A DNA stretch of 64,000 nucleotides, from assembly GCF_965208555.1 (NCBI RefSeq), contig NZ_OZ242342.1, positions 124,001 to 188,000 of the forward strand. The letters are read 5' to 3'. Positions within the stretch are counted from its first letter, which is position 1. Each line of letters begins with the position of its first letter. A model generated the notes under the pieces. It had not been told where the DNA came from. It made no database searches and saw only the letters and a program-made list of their open reading frames with translations. The translations under genes were made by a program, and so were the position numbers. The stretch comes from Poriferisodalis sp965208555. Its GTDB lineage: Bacteria > Actinomycetota > Acidimicrobiia > Acidimicrobiales > Poriferisodalaceae. Positions 8,170-17,139 of this stretch are shown one piece after another.

Positions 8170-8940
8170 ATGAGACTGCAGGGCAAGGTGGCACTGATCA
8201 CGGGCACGGGCAGCGGGATCGGGCGGGCCACGGCGCTGCGTTTCGCAGCGGAAGGCGCACAGATCGTCGCCGTCGACATCGCAGACTCGAATGACGACAC
8301 GGTGGCCGAGCTGCAGCGCGCCGGCAGCGAGGCCATCGCGGTGCATGCCGATGTGTCGGTTGAATCGGATGTGGCGGCGGCGTTCAACCGGGCGGAAGAC
8401 GTGTTCGGCGGGCTGGACGTGGCGTTCAACAACGCCGGCATCATGCTCGACGACGACACCGATGCCATCGCTACTGGCGAGGAGACGATCGACCGCACCT
8501 TCGGCGTCAACATCAAGGGTGTGCTGTACGGCTGCCGGCACGCCGTCGAGGCGATGCGCCGCCGGGGCGGCGGCTCGATCATCAACACGGCTTCGTTCGT
8601 CGCATCTGTGGGTGCGGCCACGCCGCAGATCGCCTACACCGCGTCCAAGGGCGCCGTGCTGGCACTAACCCGCGAGCTGGCAGTCGTCCATGCGAGGGAG
8701 AACATCCGCGTCAACGCCCTCTCTCCCGGGCCGTTGCGCACCGAAATGCTGATGTCCTTCCTCGACACGCCCGAGAAGAAGCAGCGAAGGCTCGTCCACG
8801 TGCCGATGGGCCGCTTCGGCGAAGCCGACGAGATGGCCTCCGCTGCGCTGTTCTTGGCATCGGACGACTCGTCCTATATGACGGGCGCCAACCTCCAGGT
8901 CGACGGCGGCCTCACCGCCGCCTACGTCACGCCCGAGTAG
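8170..8940 (+). CDS. Short-chain dehydrogenase/reductase (SDR)
   Basis: A 256-residue classical SDR. Present are the nucleotide-binding motif TGTGSGIG, the structural motif FNNAGIM, the catalytic serine in TASFVAS, and the catalytic pair in YTASK. The end is typical (YMTGANLQVDGG). Asp of AVDIADSN after the second strand suggests NAD(H) preference. A GGGAGG ribosome site lies about 5 bases before the ATG. It diverges from the FAD oxidoreductase gene. The substrate alcohol or ketone is unknown. Confidence 0.9.
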   Translation: MRLQGKVALITGTGSGIGRATALRFAAEGAQIVAVDIADSNDDTVAELQRAGSEAIAVHADVSVESDVAAAFNRAEDVFGGLDVAFNNAGIMLDDDTDAIATGEETIDRTFGVNIKGVLYGCRHAVEAMRRRGGGSIINTASFVASVGAATPQIAYTASKGAVLALTRELAVVHARENIRVNALSPGPLRTEMLMSFLDTPEKKQRRLVHVPMGRFGEADEMASAALFLASDDSSYMTGANLQVDGGLTAAYVTPE

Positions 8941-9052
8941 CGGCTCCGCCTGCCGGCACGGCCATCGGCGTGCGCAGCAAGCAGAACTAGTGTCCGGGCG
9001 CAGGAGCTGCGGTGGCGCGCTGCCGCCGGCCGCTTGAGAGCTTGGGGGCGGG

Positions 9053-11398
9053 ATGCTCGGTCCGTATCGGGTGCTGGATCTCACCGATGAACGCTGCTGG
9101 TTCGCCGGCAATCTGCTCGCGCAGCTCGGCGCCGATGTCGTGCTCGCCGAGCCGTCAGGCGGATGGCCGCGTGGCTACGCGCACCAGGCGTACAACCGGG
9201 GCAAGCGCTCGGTGACGGTCGCGAGCGCCGCTGACGTCACAGCGCTGGCGGCAACGGCCGACATCGTGCTGCACAACGACGGCACGCCCTTCGAGGTCGA
9301 CCTGGCCGCCATGCGGGAGTCGAACGACCAGCTCATCACTGCGCACATCACCCCGTGGGGCGAGACCGGACCCAAGGCCGACTGGGAGGCGACCGACCTG
9401 GTGCTGTTCGCATCCAGCGGCCAGCTCGCGGTCACTGGCGACAGCGACCGGCCACCGGTGCGCATCAGCATCCCGCAGGCCTGGCTGCACGGCTGCGCGC
9501 AGGCCGCGGTGGCGGCACTGGTCGCCCTCGAGCATCGAGCGCGTGTCGGCCACGGCCAGCACATCGACCTGTCGACACAGCAGGCAGTGTGCGAGACGGC
9601 ACTCTCCGCGATCCTCTACGCCCCCGCGGGTCTCGCAGAGGTGCAGCGCGAGGCCGGCGGCGTGCGCTTCGGCGATCTCATGCTGCGCACGATCTATCCC
9701 TGCAAGGACGGCTACATCATTGTCACCGTTGCCTTCGGGCCGATGATCGGGCCGATGGTGCGGCGATTCCTGACCTGGATGCATGCCGAGGGCTTCTGTG
9801 ACGACGACACCCTGAACAAGGACTGGGTGAACTTCGCCCTGCAACTGCAGACCGGTGAGGAGAGCATCGACGTCATCGAGGGGCTGATGGACGACATCGC
9901 CCGCTTCTGCCTCTCCAAGACGAAAGCCGAGATGATCGAGCGCGGCCTGCAGGACTCGTTGCTGATCTGCCCGGTCAACACGCTGCAGGACGTTCTGGAC
10001 AGTCCCCAGCTCGCGGACCGCGACTTCTGGGACGACGTCGACGGCACCCGGATGCCGGGCAGGCTCGTGCTGGCCGGCGCCACCCCGTTGCACGCCCTCG
10101 ACCCCGCACCCGACGCTGGACAGCACACCGCCGAGGTCATCGCCGCAGGGGACGTTCGGCTGGCCTCGGCGCCCGAACCGCTGCCCGCTGATGCGCGCAC
10201 GGACAAGCCGCTCGCTGGCCTGAAGGTGGCGGACCTGTCGTGGGTTGCGGCCGCACCGCTGGCGACGAAGATCCTGGCGCACTGGGGCGCAACCGTCGTG
10301 CGAGTCGAGACGCAGAACCGGCCGTGCCTGCTGAGGGGCGCACTCGGGCATCGCGACGACGTTCCCGATCAGGAGAACGCCATCGCCTGGCATTCCACCA
10401 ATGCCAACAAGATGACGATCTCGCTGAATCTTGCCAAGCCCGAGGCTCGCGACGTGGTCCGTGACCTCGCTGTGTGGGCCGACGTCGTCGTCGAGTCGTT
10501 CACGCCCGGCACCATGGCCGCCTGGGGCCTCGGCTACGACGCTCTGCAGGAGGTCAACCCCGAACTGGTCATGGTCTCGAGCTGCGTGATGGGCCAGACC
10601 GGGCCGTTCCGGCAGTTCGCCGGCTTCGGCAACATGGCGGCTTCGATCGCCGGCTTCTTCGACATCACTGGCTGGGCAGATCGCGGGCCCGCCGGGCCGT
10701 ACCTGGCCTACACCGACTACTGCTCCCCTAGGTTCACGGTGTGCGCGCTGCTGGCGGCGCTCGATCACCGGCGCCGGACGGGAGAAGGCCAGCACCTGGA
10801 CTTCTCGCAAATGGAGGCTGCGGTGCATCTGCTGGCACCGGCGATCGCCGAGCTGCAGGACACCGGCGAGATGCGCTCTCGGCGGGGCAACGCCGACGAC
10901 GAGATGGTGCCCCACGGCGCGTATCCCGCGCAGGGCGACGACGAGTGGATCGCCATTGCCATCTCGGATGACGAGCAATGGCGCTCGCTGGCAATCGAGA
11001 TGCGGCGGGACGACTTGGCCGATCTCGACACCGCGACCCGTCAGGAGCGCCGGACCGAACTTGACGAGATCGTCACCGAGTTCACCTCCCGCCAGAACGG
11101 CCCAGGGCTCATGTACCGCCTGCAAGCGCACGGCATTCCTGCCCACCACGTGCAGAACTCGGGGGCGTGCTTTAACGATCCGCAGCTCGCACACCGGCAG
11201 CACTTCCAGTGGATGCCGCACGGCTTCGCTCGCAGCACCGTCGTCGACGGCGTGCCCTACACGCTGTCGGCAGCGCACAACGGCTTCGAGTGGGCAGGGC
11301 CGATGTACGGCGAGCACACGATGGAAGTCCTCGAAGACTTGCTCGGCTACGACGCCGAACGCATCGCCGAGCTGGCCGTCGCCGAGGCCCTCGAGTGA
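9053..11398 (+). CDS. Double-domain class III CoA transferase (CaiB/BaiF family)
   Basis: A 781-residue protein made of two full CoA-transferase family III domains in tandem (about 1-385 and 390-781). Each carries the catalytic aspartate context: Asp172 in GQHIDLS and Asp583 in GQHLDFS. Single-domain members are about 400 residues and work as interlocked dimers, so the fusion may be an intramolecular dimer. It would move CoA between acyl groups in the breakdown of an unknown acid. The stop overlaps the GTG of the macrodomain gene (GTGA), implying translational coupling. Both aspartates survive, so neither half is obviously dead. Confidence 0.9.
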   Translation: MLGPYRVLDLTDERCWFAGNLLAQLGADVVLAEPSGGWPRGYAHQAYNRGKRSVTVASAADVTALAATADIVLHNDGTPFEVDLAAMRESNDQLITAHITPWGETGPKADWEATDLVLFASSGQLAVTGDSDRPPVRISIPQAWLHGCAQAAVAALVALEHRARVGHGQHIDLSTQQAVCETALSAILYAPAGLAEVQREAGGVRFGDLMLRTIYPCKDGYIIVTVAFGPMIGPMVRRFLTWMHAEGFCDDDTLNKDWVNFALQLQTGEESIDVIEGLMDDIARFCLSKTKAEMIERGLQDSLLICPVNTLQDVLDSPQLADRDFWDDVDGTRMPGRLVLAGATPLHALDPAPDAGQHTAEVIAAGDVRLASAPEPLPADARTDKPLAGLKVADLSWVAAAPLATKILAHWGATVVRVETQNRPCLLRGALGHRDDVPDQENAIAWHSTNANKMTISLNLAKPEARDVVRDLAVWADVVVESFTPGTMAAWGLGYDALQEVNPELVMVSSCVMGQTGPFRQFAGFGNMAASIAGFFDITGWADRGPAGPYLAYTDYCSPRFTVCALLAALDHRRRTGEGQHLDFSQMEAAVHLLAPAIAELQDTGEMRSRRGNADDEMVPHGAYPAQGDDEWIAIAISDDEQWRSLAIEMRRDDLADLDTATRQERRTELDEIVTEFTSRQNGPGLMYRLQAHGIPAHHVQNSGACFNDPQLAHRQHFQWMPHGFARSTVVDGVPYTLSAAHNGFEWAGPMYGEHTMEVLEDLLGYDAERIAELAVAEALE

Positions 11399-11910
11399 GC
11401 GAGTCCCGCGGACAACCAGAGTTGGAGCTGGCTGTCGGCGACATCACCTCCGAGCAGGTCGACGCCATCGTGAACGCCGCCAACGAGACGCTGCTGGGCG
11501 GCGGCGGGGTGGACGGCGCCATCCACCGGGCCGCCGGGCCTGAGCTGCTGGCGCACTGCCGCACACTCGGCGGCTGCCCGACCGGCCAGGCCAAGATCAC
11601 GCCCGGCTTCAGGCTGGCGACGCGTTGGGTGATCCACACCGTGGGACCCGTGTGGCGCGGCGGCCATCAGGGAGAACCCGAGCTGCTGGCTTCGTGCTAC
11701 CGCGAATCGCTGGCCCGGGCCGATGAGGTCGGTGCCCGCACAGTCGCCTTTCCGGCGATCTCGACTGGCGTCTACGGCTATCCGGCGGCACCCGCTGCCA
11801 AGATCGCCGTCGCAACAGTCCAGGCTGCGGCGACTGATGTCGAACTCGTCCGCTTCGTCTGTTTCAACGACGACGCCCGCGCTGCATACGAGGCAGCACT
11901 CGCTGCTTGA
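11395..11910 (+). CDS. Macrodomain protein (ADP-ribosyl/O-acetyl-ADP-ribose hydrolase type)
   Basis: A 171-residue macrodomain. Diagnostic motifs are GDITSEQVDAIVNAANETL (adenine and ribose binding), GGGGVDGAIHRAAG, and ISTGVYGYP, which holds the distal ribose. Such enzymes remove ADP-ribose from proteins or deacetylate O-acetyl-ADP-ribose. I start at GTG 11395, which overlaps the CoA transferase stop by four bases; the open frame extends further upstream only as an overlap with that gene. No ADP-ribosyltransferase partner is adjacent. Confidence 0.88.
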   Translation: MSESRGQPELELAVGDITSEQVDAIVNAANETLLGGGGVDGAIHRAAGPELLAHCRTLGGCPTGQAKITPGFRLATRWVIHTVGPVWRGGHQGEPELLASCYRESLARADEVGARTVAFPAISTGVYGYPAAPAAKIAVATVQAAATDVELVRFVCFNDDARAAYEAALAA

Positions 11911-11916
11911 GAACGA

Positions 11917-13482
11917 ATGACGCTGCGCCCGGCTGTCGCACTCGTGCTGACGTTCGCGCTCAGCTTCGTGCTCTTAGGTTCACTGCAGAGGCCTGTTGGC
12001 GCGCACACCGGGCTGGAGTCGTCGCAGCCTGCCGAGGGCGAGACCATCAACGAGCCGGTGTCGGCCGTCTCGCTCACGTTCAACCGACCGGTTGAGCCGG
12101 CTGGAAGCGGTCTCGGCGTATTCGATGAGCACGGCGTCGAGCAACGGCCAAGCTCGCTGGGTTCCGCGGACGGCCAGACCTGGGTCCTGAGATTCGAGAC
12201 GCCGCTGTCGGGCGGGGACTATGAAGTCCGGTGGCGAGTCGCGACCGAGGACGGCCACATCGTCGAGGGCACGTTCAGGTTCACGGCCGATGCTCCCCAT
12301 GCTGGATCCGCGGCTGAACCGTCCGCAGACTCGGCCGCAGCTTCAGTCGCGGATTCCACTGATCAGATCGCCGCATCTGCCGATGTCGACGAGGAATCGC
12401 CGGACGCGACAAGCGGAACCGGCACCGCCCGGACGGGATCGACGACGGCTGCGACCGATCTGGACTCCGTCCGCGAGACATCATCCATGAGCACGATGGT
12501 GCCCTCGGGCTCGGAGACCCTGGACACCACGACCTCCGAGACATCGGACACTGCTGCTGAGAGCAGGCCGCTGCTTCGCAGCGCAGGAGCGGCAGGTGCC
12601 GGGCGATTCGCCGAAGCTGCACGAGTCCTGGGTCTGCTGGCGACATTGGCCATTGTCGGCGGGCTCGCGTTTGCGTCGTTCATCGTCCGGGGCGAACTAT
12701 CGGAACGAGCCCGAGTGCACCGTGTGCTGCCCATCAGCGGAACCGTGCTCGTCGTCGCCGCGGTGGCAGCAGGGCTGACCCAAGCAGTGGTTCTCGAAGA
12801 CGACTGGGCCGCCATCGTGTCCCTGAGCGCGATCGCCGACGCTCTCTCCGCGCCCTTTGGCATCGCAGTGGGCCTGCGCGTGCTCGGCGGACTCGCTGTG
12901 CTTGCCGCGCCTCCTCCCGAAGCACTGGGAGCAGGCCGGGCTCGATTGCCGGCCGTCAGTCTCATCAGCGGAGCACTGGTGATCGTCTCGTACTCGTTCG
13001 ACGGTCACACCGTCACCGAGGGCCCACGATGGCTGCACGCTGCTGCCAACGCGACGCACGTGTACGCAGCCGCCGTGTGGAGCGGGGGCCTGGCATTGCT
13101 TGCCGATCTGCTCCGACGCCGTCGCGGCGGCGCCGATGTCGTCCGGCCGTTGATGCGTTTCTCACAGCTGGCATCTGTGTCGCTCGTGATGGCGGCGGTC
13201 GGCGGCACGATCATGGCGGTGCTGGTGCTGGATCGATTCGCCGACCTATGGTCAACGGCGTGGGGGCGCCTGCTGATAGCGAAGATTGCACTTGTGGCAG
13301 CGGCGGTGTTCCTCGGGGCACGCAACCGATGGGTCCACCTGCCCGTGGCGGCACAAGTCGTCGGCCAGCCACCTTCCGGTGCTGCGTACGAACGACTGCG
13401 CCGAACCGTGGTCACTGAGGCCATCGCGCTCGGGTGCGTCGGCGTCGTCACGGCGTTTTTGGTCGGCGCCTCCGCTCTATGA
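11917..13482 (+). CDS. CopC-CopD fusion copper protein
   Basis: A 521-residue membrane protein. A signal peptide (residues 1-29) precedes a CopC beta-sandwich domain (30-125) whose expected copper ligands are visible: His30, the first residue of the mature protein (HTGLESSQPAEG), and Asp112/His114 in EDGH. A low-complexity Ser/Thr/Asp linker (about 125-215) leads to a CopD multi-helix membrane domain (about 220-521). The family is linked to copper import or tolerance. It follows the macrodomain gene by six bases and shares an ATGA overlap with the cytochrome c gene, so copper handling may serve a respiratory or redox function. Confidence 0.88.
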   Translation: MTLRPAVALVLTFALSFVLLGSLQRPVGAHTGLESSQPAEGETINEPVSAVSLTFNRPVEPAGSGLGVFDEHGVEQRPSSLGSADGQTWVLRFETPLSGGDYEVRWRVATEDGHIVEGTFRFTADAPHAGSAAEPSADSAAASVADSTDQIAASADVDEESPDATSGTGTARTGSTTAATDLDSVRETSSMSTMVPSGSETLDTTTSETSDTAAESRPLLRSAGAAGAGRFAEAARVLGLLATLAIVGGLAFASFIVRGELSERARVHRVLPISGTVLVVAAVAAGLTQAVVLEDDWAAIVSLSAIADALSAPFGIAVGLRVLGGLAVLAAPPPEALGAGRARLPAVSLISGALVIVSYSFDGHTVTEGPRWLHAAANATHVYAAAVWSGGLALLADLLRRRRGGADVVRPLMRFSQLASVSLVMAAVGGTIMAVLVLDRFADLWSTAWGRLLIAKIALVAAAVFLGARNRWVHLPVAAQVVGQPPSGAAYERLRRTVVTEAIALGCVGVVTAFLVGASAL

Positions 13483-13958
13483 CGAAGACCCTCGCCTCGA
13501 TTCGCATCGCTCTCGCCGCATTCGCGGTTGTTGCGATTGCCGTCGCCTGCGGTGCCGATGCGAGTGATGCCGGCGAGAGCGCAGTCGCCGAACCGCTTCC
13601 TACGACCGCAGCCGCTGCCGTAGCGGAGCCTGCAGGCCGCGTTGCCGCGTCAGTGCCCACGAGCGCAGGCACTGCGCCCGCAGTTCCCGACGGCACGGCG
13701 GTGTACCAGCAGTACTGCGCCGAGTGCCACGGGGTCGACCTGCGCGGCACCGACAAGGGTCCGTCGCAGCTCTCCATCATCTACGAGCCCAACCACCACG
13801 GCGACTACGCGTACCGCGTGGCGATCCGGGAAGGCACTCGAGAGCACCACTGGTGGTTCGGCGACATGCCGCCGGTCGAAGGCATCACCGATCTCGAGAT
13901 CGAGAAGGTGATCAGCTTCATCCGGGCTGAGCAGCAGCGCCTCGGCTTCGAGCGGTGA
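13479..13958 (+). CDS. Cytochrome c domain lipoprotein
   Basis: A 159-residue secreted lipoprotein. The signal ends in the lipobox AVAC with Cys24 as lipidation site. An Ala/Pro-rich linker follows, then one c-type heme site Cys80-x-x-Cys83-His84 (YCAECH). Met130 (GDMPPVEG) is the probable axial ligand. The ATG at 13479 overlaps the CopC-CopD stop (ATGA), so the two are translationally coupled. It likely carries electrons on the outer face of the membrane. Pairing with a copper protein could mean copper delivery to a heme-copper or multicopper enzyme, which is inference. Confidence 0.88.
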   Translation: MTKTLASIRIALAAFAVVAIAVACGADASDAGESAVAEPLPTTAAAAVAEPAGRVAASVPTSAGTAPAVPDGTAVYQQYCAECHGVDLRGTDKGPSQLSIIYEPNHHGDYAYRVAIREGTREHHWWFGDMPPVEGITDLEIEKVISFIRAEQQRLGFER

Positions 13959-14022
13959 ATCGCCGTCACACGTGCCGAGGCGAACCCGACGATCTAATCT
14001 CCCTCCGCTGAGCGAACTAGGA

Positions 14023-14039
14023 ATGCTTACGGTTCGCAT
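14023..14039. promoter_or_regulatory. Possible operator in front of the second SDR
   Basis: ATGCTTACGGTTCGCAT is a 17-base partial palindrome (ATGC...AC.GT...GCAT) lying 20 bases upstream of the GTG start. Its left nine bases match the LacI operator at 24114 in seven positions, but the right half is shifted by a base. It could be a weak member of the same regulon or an unrelated site. Low confidence. Confidence 0.3.
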
Positions 14040-14059
14040 CAATCGCAGGAGGGATCATC

Positions 14060-14872
14060 GTGACCAAGCGAATTCTGCTCACTGGAGCGTCGACGGGAAT
14101 CGGGAATGCAACCCTGCAGCGACTCGTCGCTGATGGCCATAAGGTCGTGAACCTCGACGTCAAGGACGCCCCTGAGGGGGCCGCCGAACATCACCACTGC
14201 GACCTGTCCGATCCCGGCTCCATCGACGAGGTGGTTGCTGGGCTTGACGGCGCGTTCGACGGGCTCGGCAACATCGCCGGGGTGGCGGGCAGCATGGGCG
14301 CCGAGCTGGTGCTGCGCGTCAATGTGTACGGGCTGCGCCACATCACCGAGACGCTGCTGGCGGCCGGCAAGCTCAATGACGGGGCATCGATCGTGAACAT
14401 CGCGTCGCTGGCAGGGATGGTGTGGAACCGCCACCTCGATCGCATCGCCGAGCTCGACGCCGCAGAGGATTTCGCCGCGGGCATCGAGGTCGCCCAGTCC
14501 TACGAGCGAAGCGGCCCGGCTGCATACACCCTGTCGAAGGAGTGGGTGGTGTCGTACACCAAGCACCTCGCCGGACGCCTGGTGAGCCGAGGCATCCGCG
14601 TCAACTCGGTCAGTCCGGGACCGGTTGATACCCCTCTGTTTCCTTTCTTCGAGCAGGACACCGGTGCCGAGCAGATGGCATGGCTGAACGAACAGGTCGG
14701 CAGGGTCGCCACGCCGGACGATCAGGCACAGGTGGTCGCCTGGTTGCTCGCCGGTGAGAGCGGTTGGGTGAACGGCATCGATCTGCCGGTGGACAATGGC
14801 CTGTCTGCCGGCATGACCGTCGGCTGGGCCAACCCCAAGGACTCGCCCGCGTCACGCTCGCGTCGCAACTGA
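14060..14872 (+). CDS. Short-chain dehydrogenase/reductase (hydroxysteroid dehydrogenase-like)
   Basis: A 270-residue SDR with nucleotide motif TGASTGIG, Asp in NLDVKD (NAD preference), LGNIAGVAG replacing the usual NNAG, catalytic serine in NIASLAG and YTLSK. The insertion before the Tyr and the short second half resemble 3-alpha-hydroxysteroid/carbonyl reductases. A strong AGGAGGG (14047-14053) precedes the GTG start. It converges on the LacI-headed operon, and its upstream region resembles that operator, so it may belong to the same pathway. Substrate unknown. Confidence 0.86.
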   Translation: MTKRILLTGASTGIGNATLQRLVADGHKVVNLDVKDAPEGAAEHHHCDLSDPGSIDEVVAGLDGAFDGLGNIAGVAGSMGAELVLRVNVYGLRHITETLLAAGKLNDGASIVNIASLAGMVWNRHLDRIAELDAAEDFAAGIEVAQSYERSGPAAYTLSKEWVVSYTKHLAGRLVSRGIRVNSVSPGPVDTPLFPFFEQDTGAEQMAWLNEQVGRVATPDDQAQVVAWLLAGESGWVNGIDLPVDNGLSAGMTVGWANPKDSPASRSRRN

Positions 14873-14892
14873 CCCCCGGCGCGCCGGTGTAG

Positions 14893-15936
14893 CTACCTCG
14901 CAGCGAGCTCAGACATCCGCGCCAACACATCAACGCCGATCTGGTCGTAGACGTGCAGCAAATCGATGAGCACCCAGTTCTCACGGATCTTGCGATCGAC
15001 CGTGCTATCGGAGAGCACCTGGCTCTCGATACGCCAGAAGTCCAGGCTGCGCATCGTGATCTCTTGGCCAGACGCCGCGATGCCAAGCCATCCGTCATCC
15101 GTGACGGTCATCGCCATGCCTGGCCAGCCGGTGACGCCGACATACGCGCCGTCGCCGAAGAAGTGACCATCGCCGGCATAGCCGCCTCGACGGTCTGGCA
15201 TCGCACGCAGAAATGGGATCTGGTGAAACCGGCGGAACCCGTCCACGCCGCGACCGGTGCCGATGCCGTGGGGGCCGTACCAGCTGAATCTGGGGTGCCA
15301 CCAGTGCTCGAGACGCATCGCTTCGACGGGCTCACGGGGATGGCGCCCCATGTCGGAGAGCATGCCGATCACATGGTCAACGCTGGCCTGCGATATCGCT
15401 TCATCGCGTAGCCCAGAGGTGAGGCCGTCGCCCGTCGCCGGGGACGGCACCAGCCAGTCGCGCCCGAGACTCGGTGTCATCGGCCAGACACCGGCGCCCA
15501 TCATGACTTCCGGCACGTCCCAAACCGCCTGCACCTCCACAACTCGCCGATCGGCGAACCGGAAGAACTCGTGGTATCGCATCGAGGACGGTCGGCCGGT
15601 AGCTGGAATGCCCAGCCAGGGCGCAGCGAAGGTGCCCATGTACGAACCGGCGCAGCCGACCCAGTGGTGACCGCTGGGGTCTGAGCCAGCCATACAGATG
15701 TAGTCGCGCCGCTCGAGGTCTGGCCAGGCCGCTGCCAACGGTGCGAGCGCCTTGTGGTACATGCCGTCCGGTCCGTCGAGATCTTCGAACGGGTGGGTCA
15801 GGTGCACCGCTGCGTCGGATGCCATCACCGTCCTCAGTGCCGCCTGCACACTCGCTGGGTCGTAGTCATACAGAGCCGTTCGGAGCGGCGAAAGCAACGC
15901 CTGGTTGCCGCGATGCGAATCCCCCGCCGAACTCAT
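14893..15936 (-). CDS. Bidomain SnoaL-like/NTF2-fold protein (copy A)
   Basis: A 347-residue protein built of two NTF2-like halves. The second half contains HWWHPRFSWYGPHGIGTGRG and the end motif ENWVLIDLLH, both shared with the protein at 17140-18216 (WHPDMLWIGPDGIG, DNWVFIDLLH). The first half carries HWVGCAGSYMGTFAAPWLGI, also shared. It is the last gene of the LacI-headed sugar-type transporter operon and overlaps the ATPase gene by four bases. The fold suggests an isomerase, hydratase or cyclase acting on the transported compound; no reaction can be assigned. Confidence 0.72.
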   Translation of the reverse strand: MSSAGDSHRGNQALLSPLRTALYDYDPASVQAALRTVMASDAAVHLTHPFEDLDGPDGMYHKALAPLAAAWPDLERRDYICMAGSDPSGHHWVGCAGSYMGTFAAPWLGIPATGRPSSMRYHEFFRFADRRVVEVQAVWDVPEVMMGAGVWPMTPSLGRDWLVPSPATGDGLTSGLRDEAISQASVDHVIGMLSDMGRHPREPVEAMRLEHWWHPRFSWYGPHGIGTGRGVDGFRRFHQIPFLRAMPDRRGGYAGDGHFFGDGAYVGVTGWPGMAMTVTDDGWLGIAASGQEITMRSLDFWRIESQVLSDSTVDRKIRENWVLIDLLHVYDQIGVDVLARMSELAAR

Positions 15937-17108
15937 GCGTTGATGGCGAGGTGGCTCTGGCGGTCGAAGAAATGCAGGTTGCGCACGTCCACGTTGACTC
16001 GTATCCGGTCGCCCACCCGGGCACGGGTCTCCGCTGCGAAGCGAGCGGTGCAGCGTCCGGTGTCTCGCATCTCGTCGAGCGCGTCCGGATCGCCGCTCTC
16101 CACGCCCTGCGCGTTGAGGTTGAAGTGAACGAGCGTCTCCGCTCCCAGGGCTTCACGGACATCCACGACCGCATCAAGTCGCTGATCGTCGGGATGCTCG
16201 GCAGCCACCGCTGCGTCCTCGAGGTGCTCGGGCCGGAAGCCCAGCACGACCGGCTGATCGAGATACGCCTCCAAGGCCGGCCGCGCCGCGACGACCTCGG
16301 CCGGCACGGTCAGGCGCTGGTCGCCCAAGTCGATCTGGCAGTCGCCGCTGGGGTCATCGCTGCGGCGAAGCGTTGCCTCATACAGGTTCATCGAGGGCGA
16401 ACCGATGAACGCCGCCACGAAGGCATTGGCCGGGTGCGCATAAAGATCCTCGGGCGAGTCCACCTGCTGCAGCAGTCCGTCCTTGATGACGGCCACCCGG
16501 TCACCCATCGTCATGGCTTCCACCTGGTCATGGGTCACATAGAACGTCGTGACACCGAACTCGCGCTGGATGCCGGCGATGTCGGCTCGCATCTGGACGC
16601 GCAGCTTGGCGTCGAGGTTCGACAGCGGCTCGTCCATCAAGAACAGCTCGGGTCGCCGCACGATGGCGCGCCCCATCGCAACCCTCTGGCGCTGACCGCC
16701 CGACAGCTGAGCCGGCTTGCGGTCGAGGTAGTCCGTCAGCTCGAGGACGCGTGCGGCCTGCCGCACTTGCTCATTTCGCTCGGCCTTGGACACCTTGCGC
16801 AGCTTCAGCGGAAAGCCGATGTTCTCTGCGACGGTCATCTGTGGGTACAGCGCGTAATTCTGGAAAACCATCGCGATGTCGCGGTCCTTCGGCGCAACAT
16901 CGTTCAGCAGGCGATCGCCGACGAACAGATCGCCGCTGGTGATCTTCTCGAGTCCGGCGATCATGCGCAGCGCAGTGGATTTGCCGCATCCCGATGGCCC
17001 GACGAGCACCAGGAATTCGCCGTCGTCGAGCGTCAGGCTGAGGTCGGTGACCGCTTCGAATCCGTTCGAATAGACCTTGGTCAGCTCGCTCAATGTCACG
17101 GTTGCCAT
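15933..17108 (-). CDS. ABC transporter ATP-binding protein, carbohydrate (MalK/UgpC) type
   Basis: A 391-residue ATPase that powers uptake through the two permeases of the operon. It has Walker A GPSGCGKST, the Q-loop FQNYALYP, signature LSGGQRQRV, Walker B LFLMDEPLSNLDAKLR and the switch histidine in YVTHDQVEA. The C-terminal 130 residues form the TOBE/regulatory domain typical of MalK-type proteins (GFRPEHLEDA). I chose ATG 17108; it follows the upstream SnoaL-like gene by 31 bases. The stop overlaps the next gene start (ATGA). Confidence 0.92.
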   Translation of the reverse strand: MATVTLSELTKVYSNGFEAVTDLSLTLDDGEFLVLVGPSGCGKSTALRMIAGLEKITSGDLFVGDRLLNDVAPKDRDIAMVFQNYALYPQMTVAENIGFPLKLRKVSKAERNEQVRQAARVLELTDYLDRKPAQLSGGQRQRVAMGRAIVRRPELFLMDEPLSNLDAKLRVQMRADIAGIQREFGVTTFYVTHDQVEAMTMGDRVAVIKDGLLQQVDSPEDLYAHPANAFVAAFIGSPSMNLYEATLRRSDDPSGDCQIDLGDQRLTVPAEVVAARPALEAYLDQPVVLGFRPEHLEDAAVAAEHPDDQRLDAVVDVREALGAETLVHFNLNAQGVESGDPDALDEMRDTGRCTARFAAETRARVGDRIRVNVDVRNLHFFDRQSHLAINA

Positions 17109-17139
17109 GTGCCAACCCCCGTCATCAGAACTCGTATCA

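Noticed and set aside
9155..11317. A 720-codon open frame antisense to the double CoA transferase
   Set aside because: It mirrors the codon structure of a clear CoA transferase, has no recognisable motif, and such long antisense frames are expected in DNA this GC-rich.
14876..14887. CCGGCGCGCCGG palindrome between convergent SDR and SnoaL-like genes as a terminator
   Set aside because: Only a four-pair stem is possible once a loop is allowed, with no T-run; it is common by chance at this GC level.
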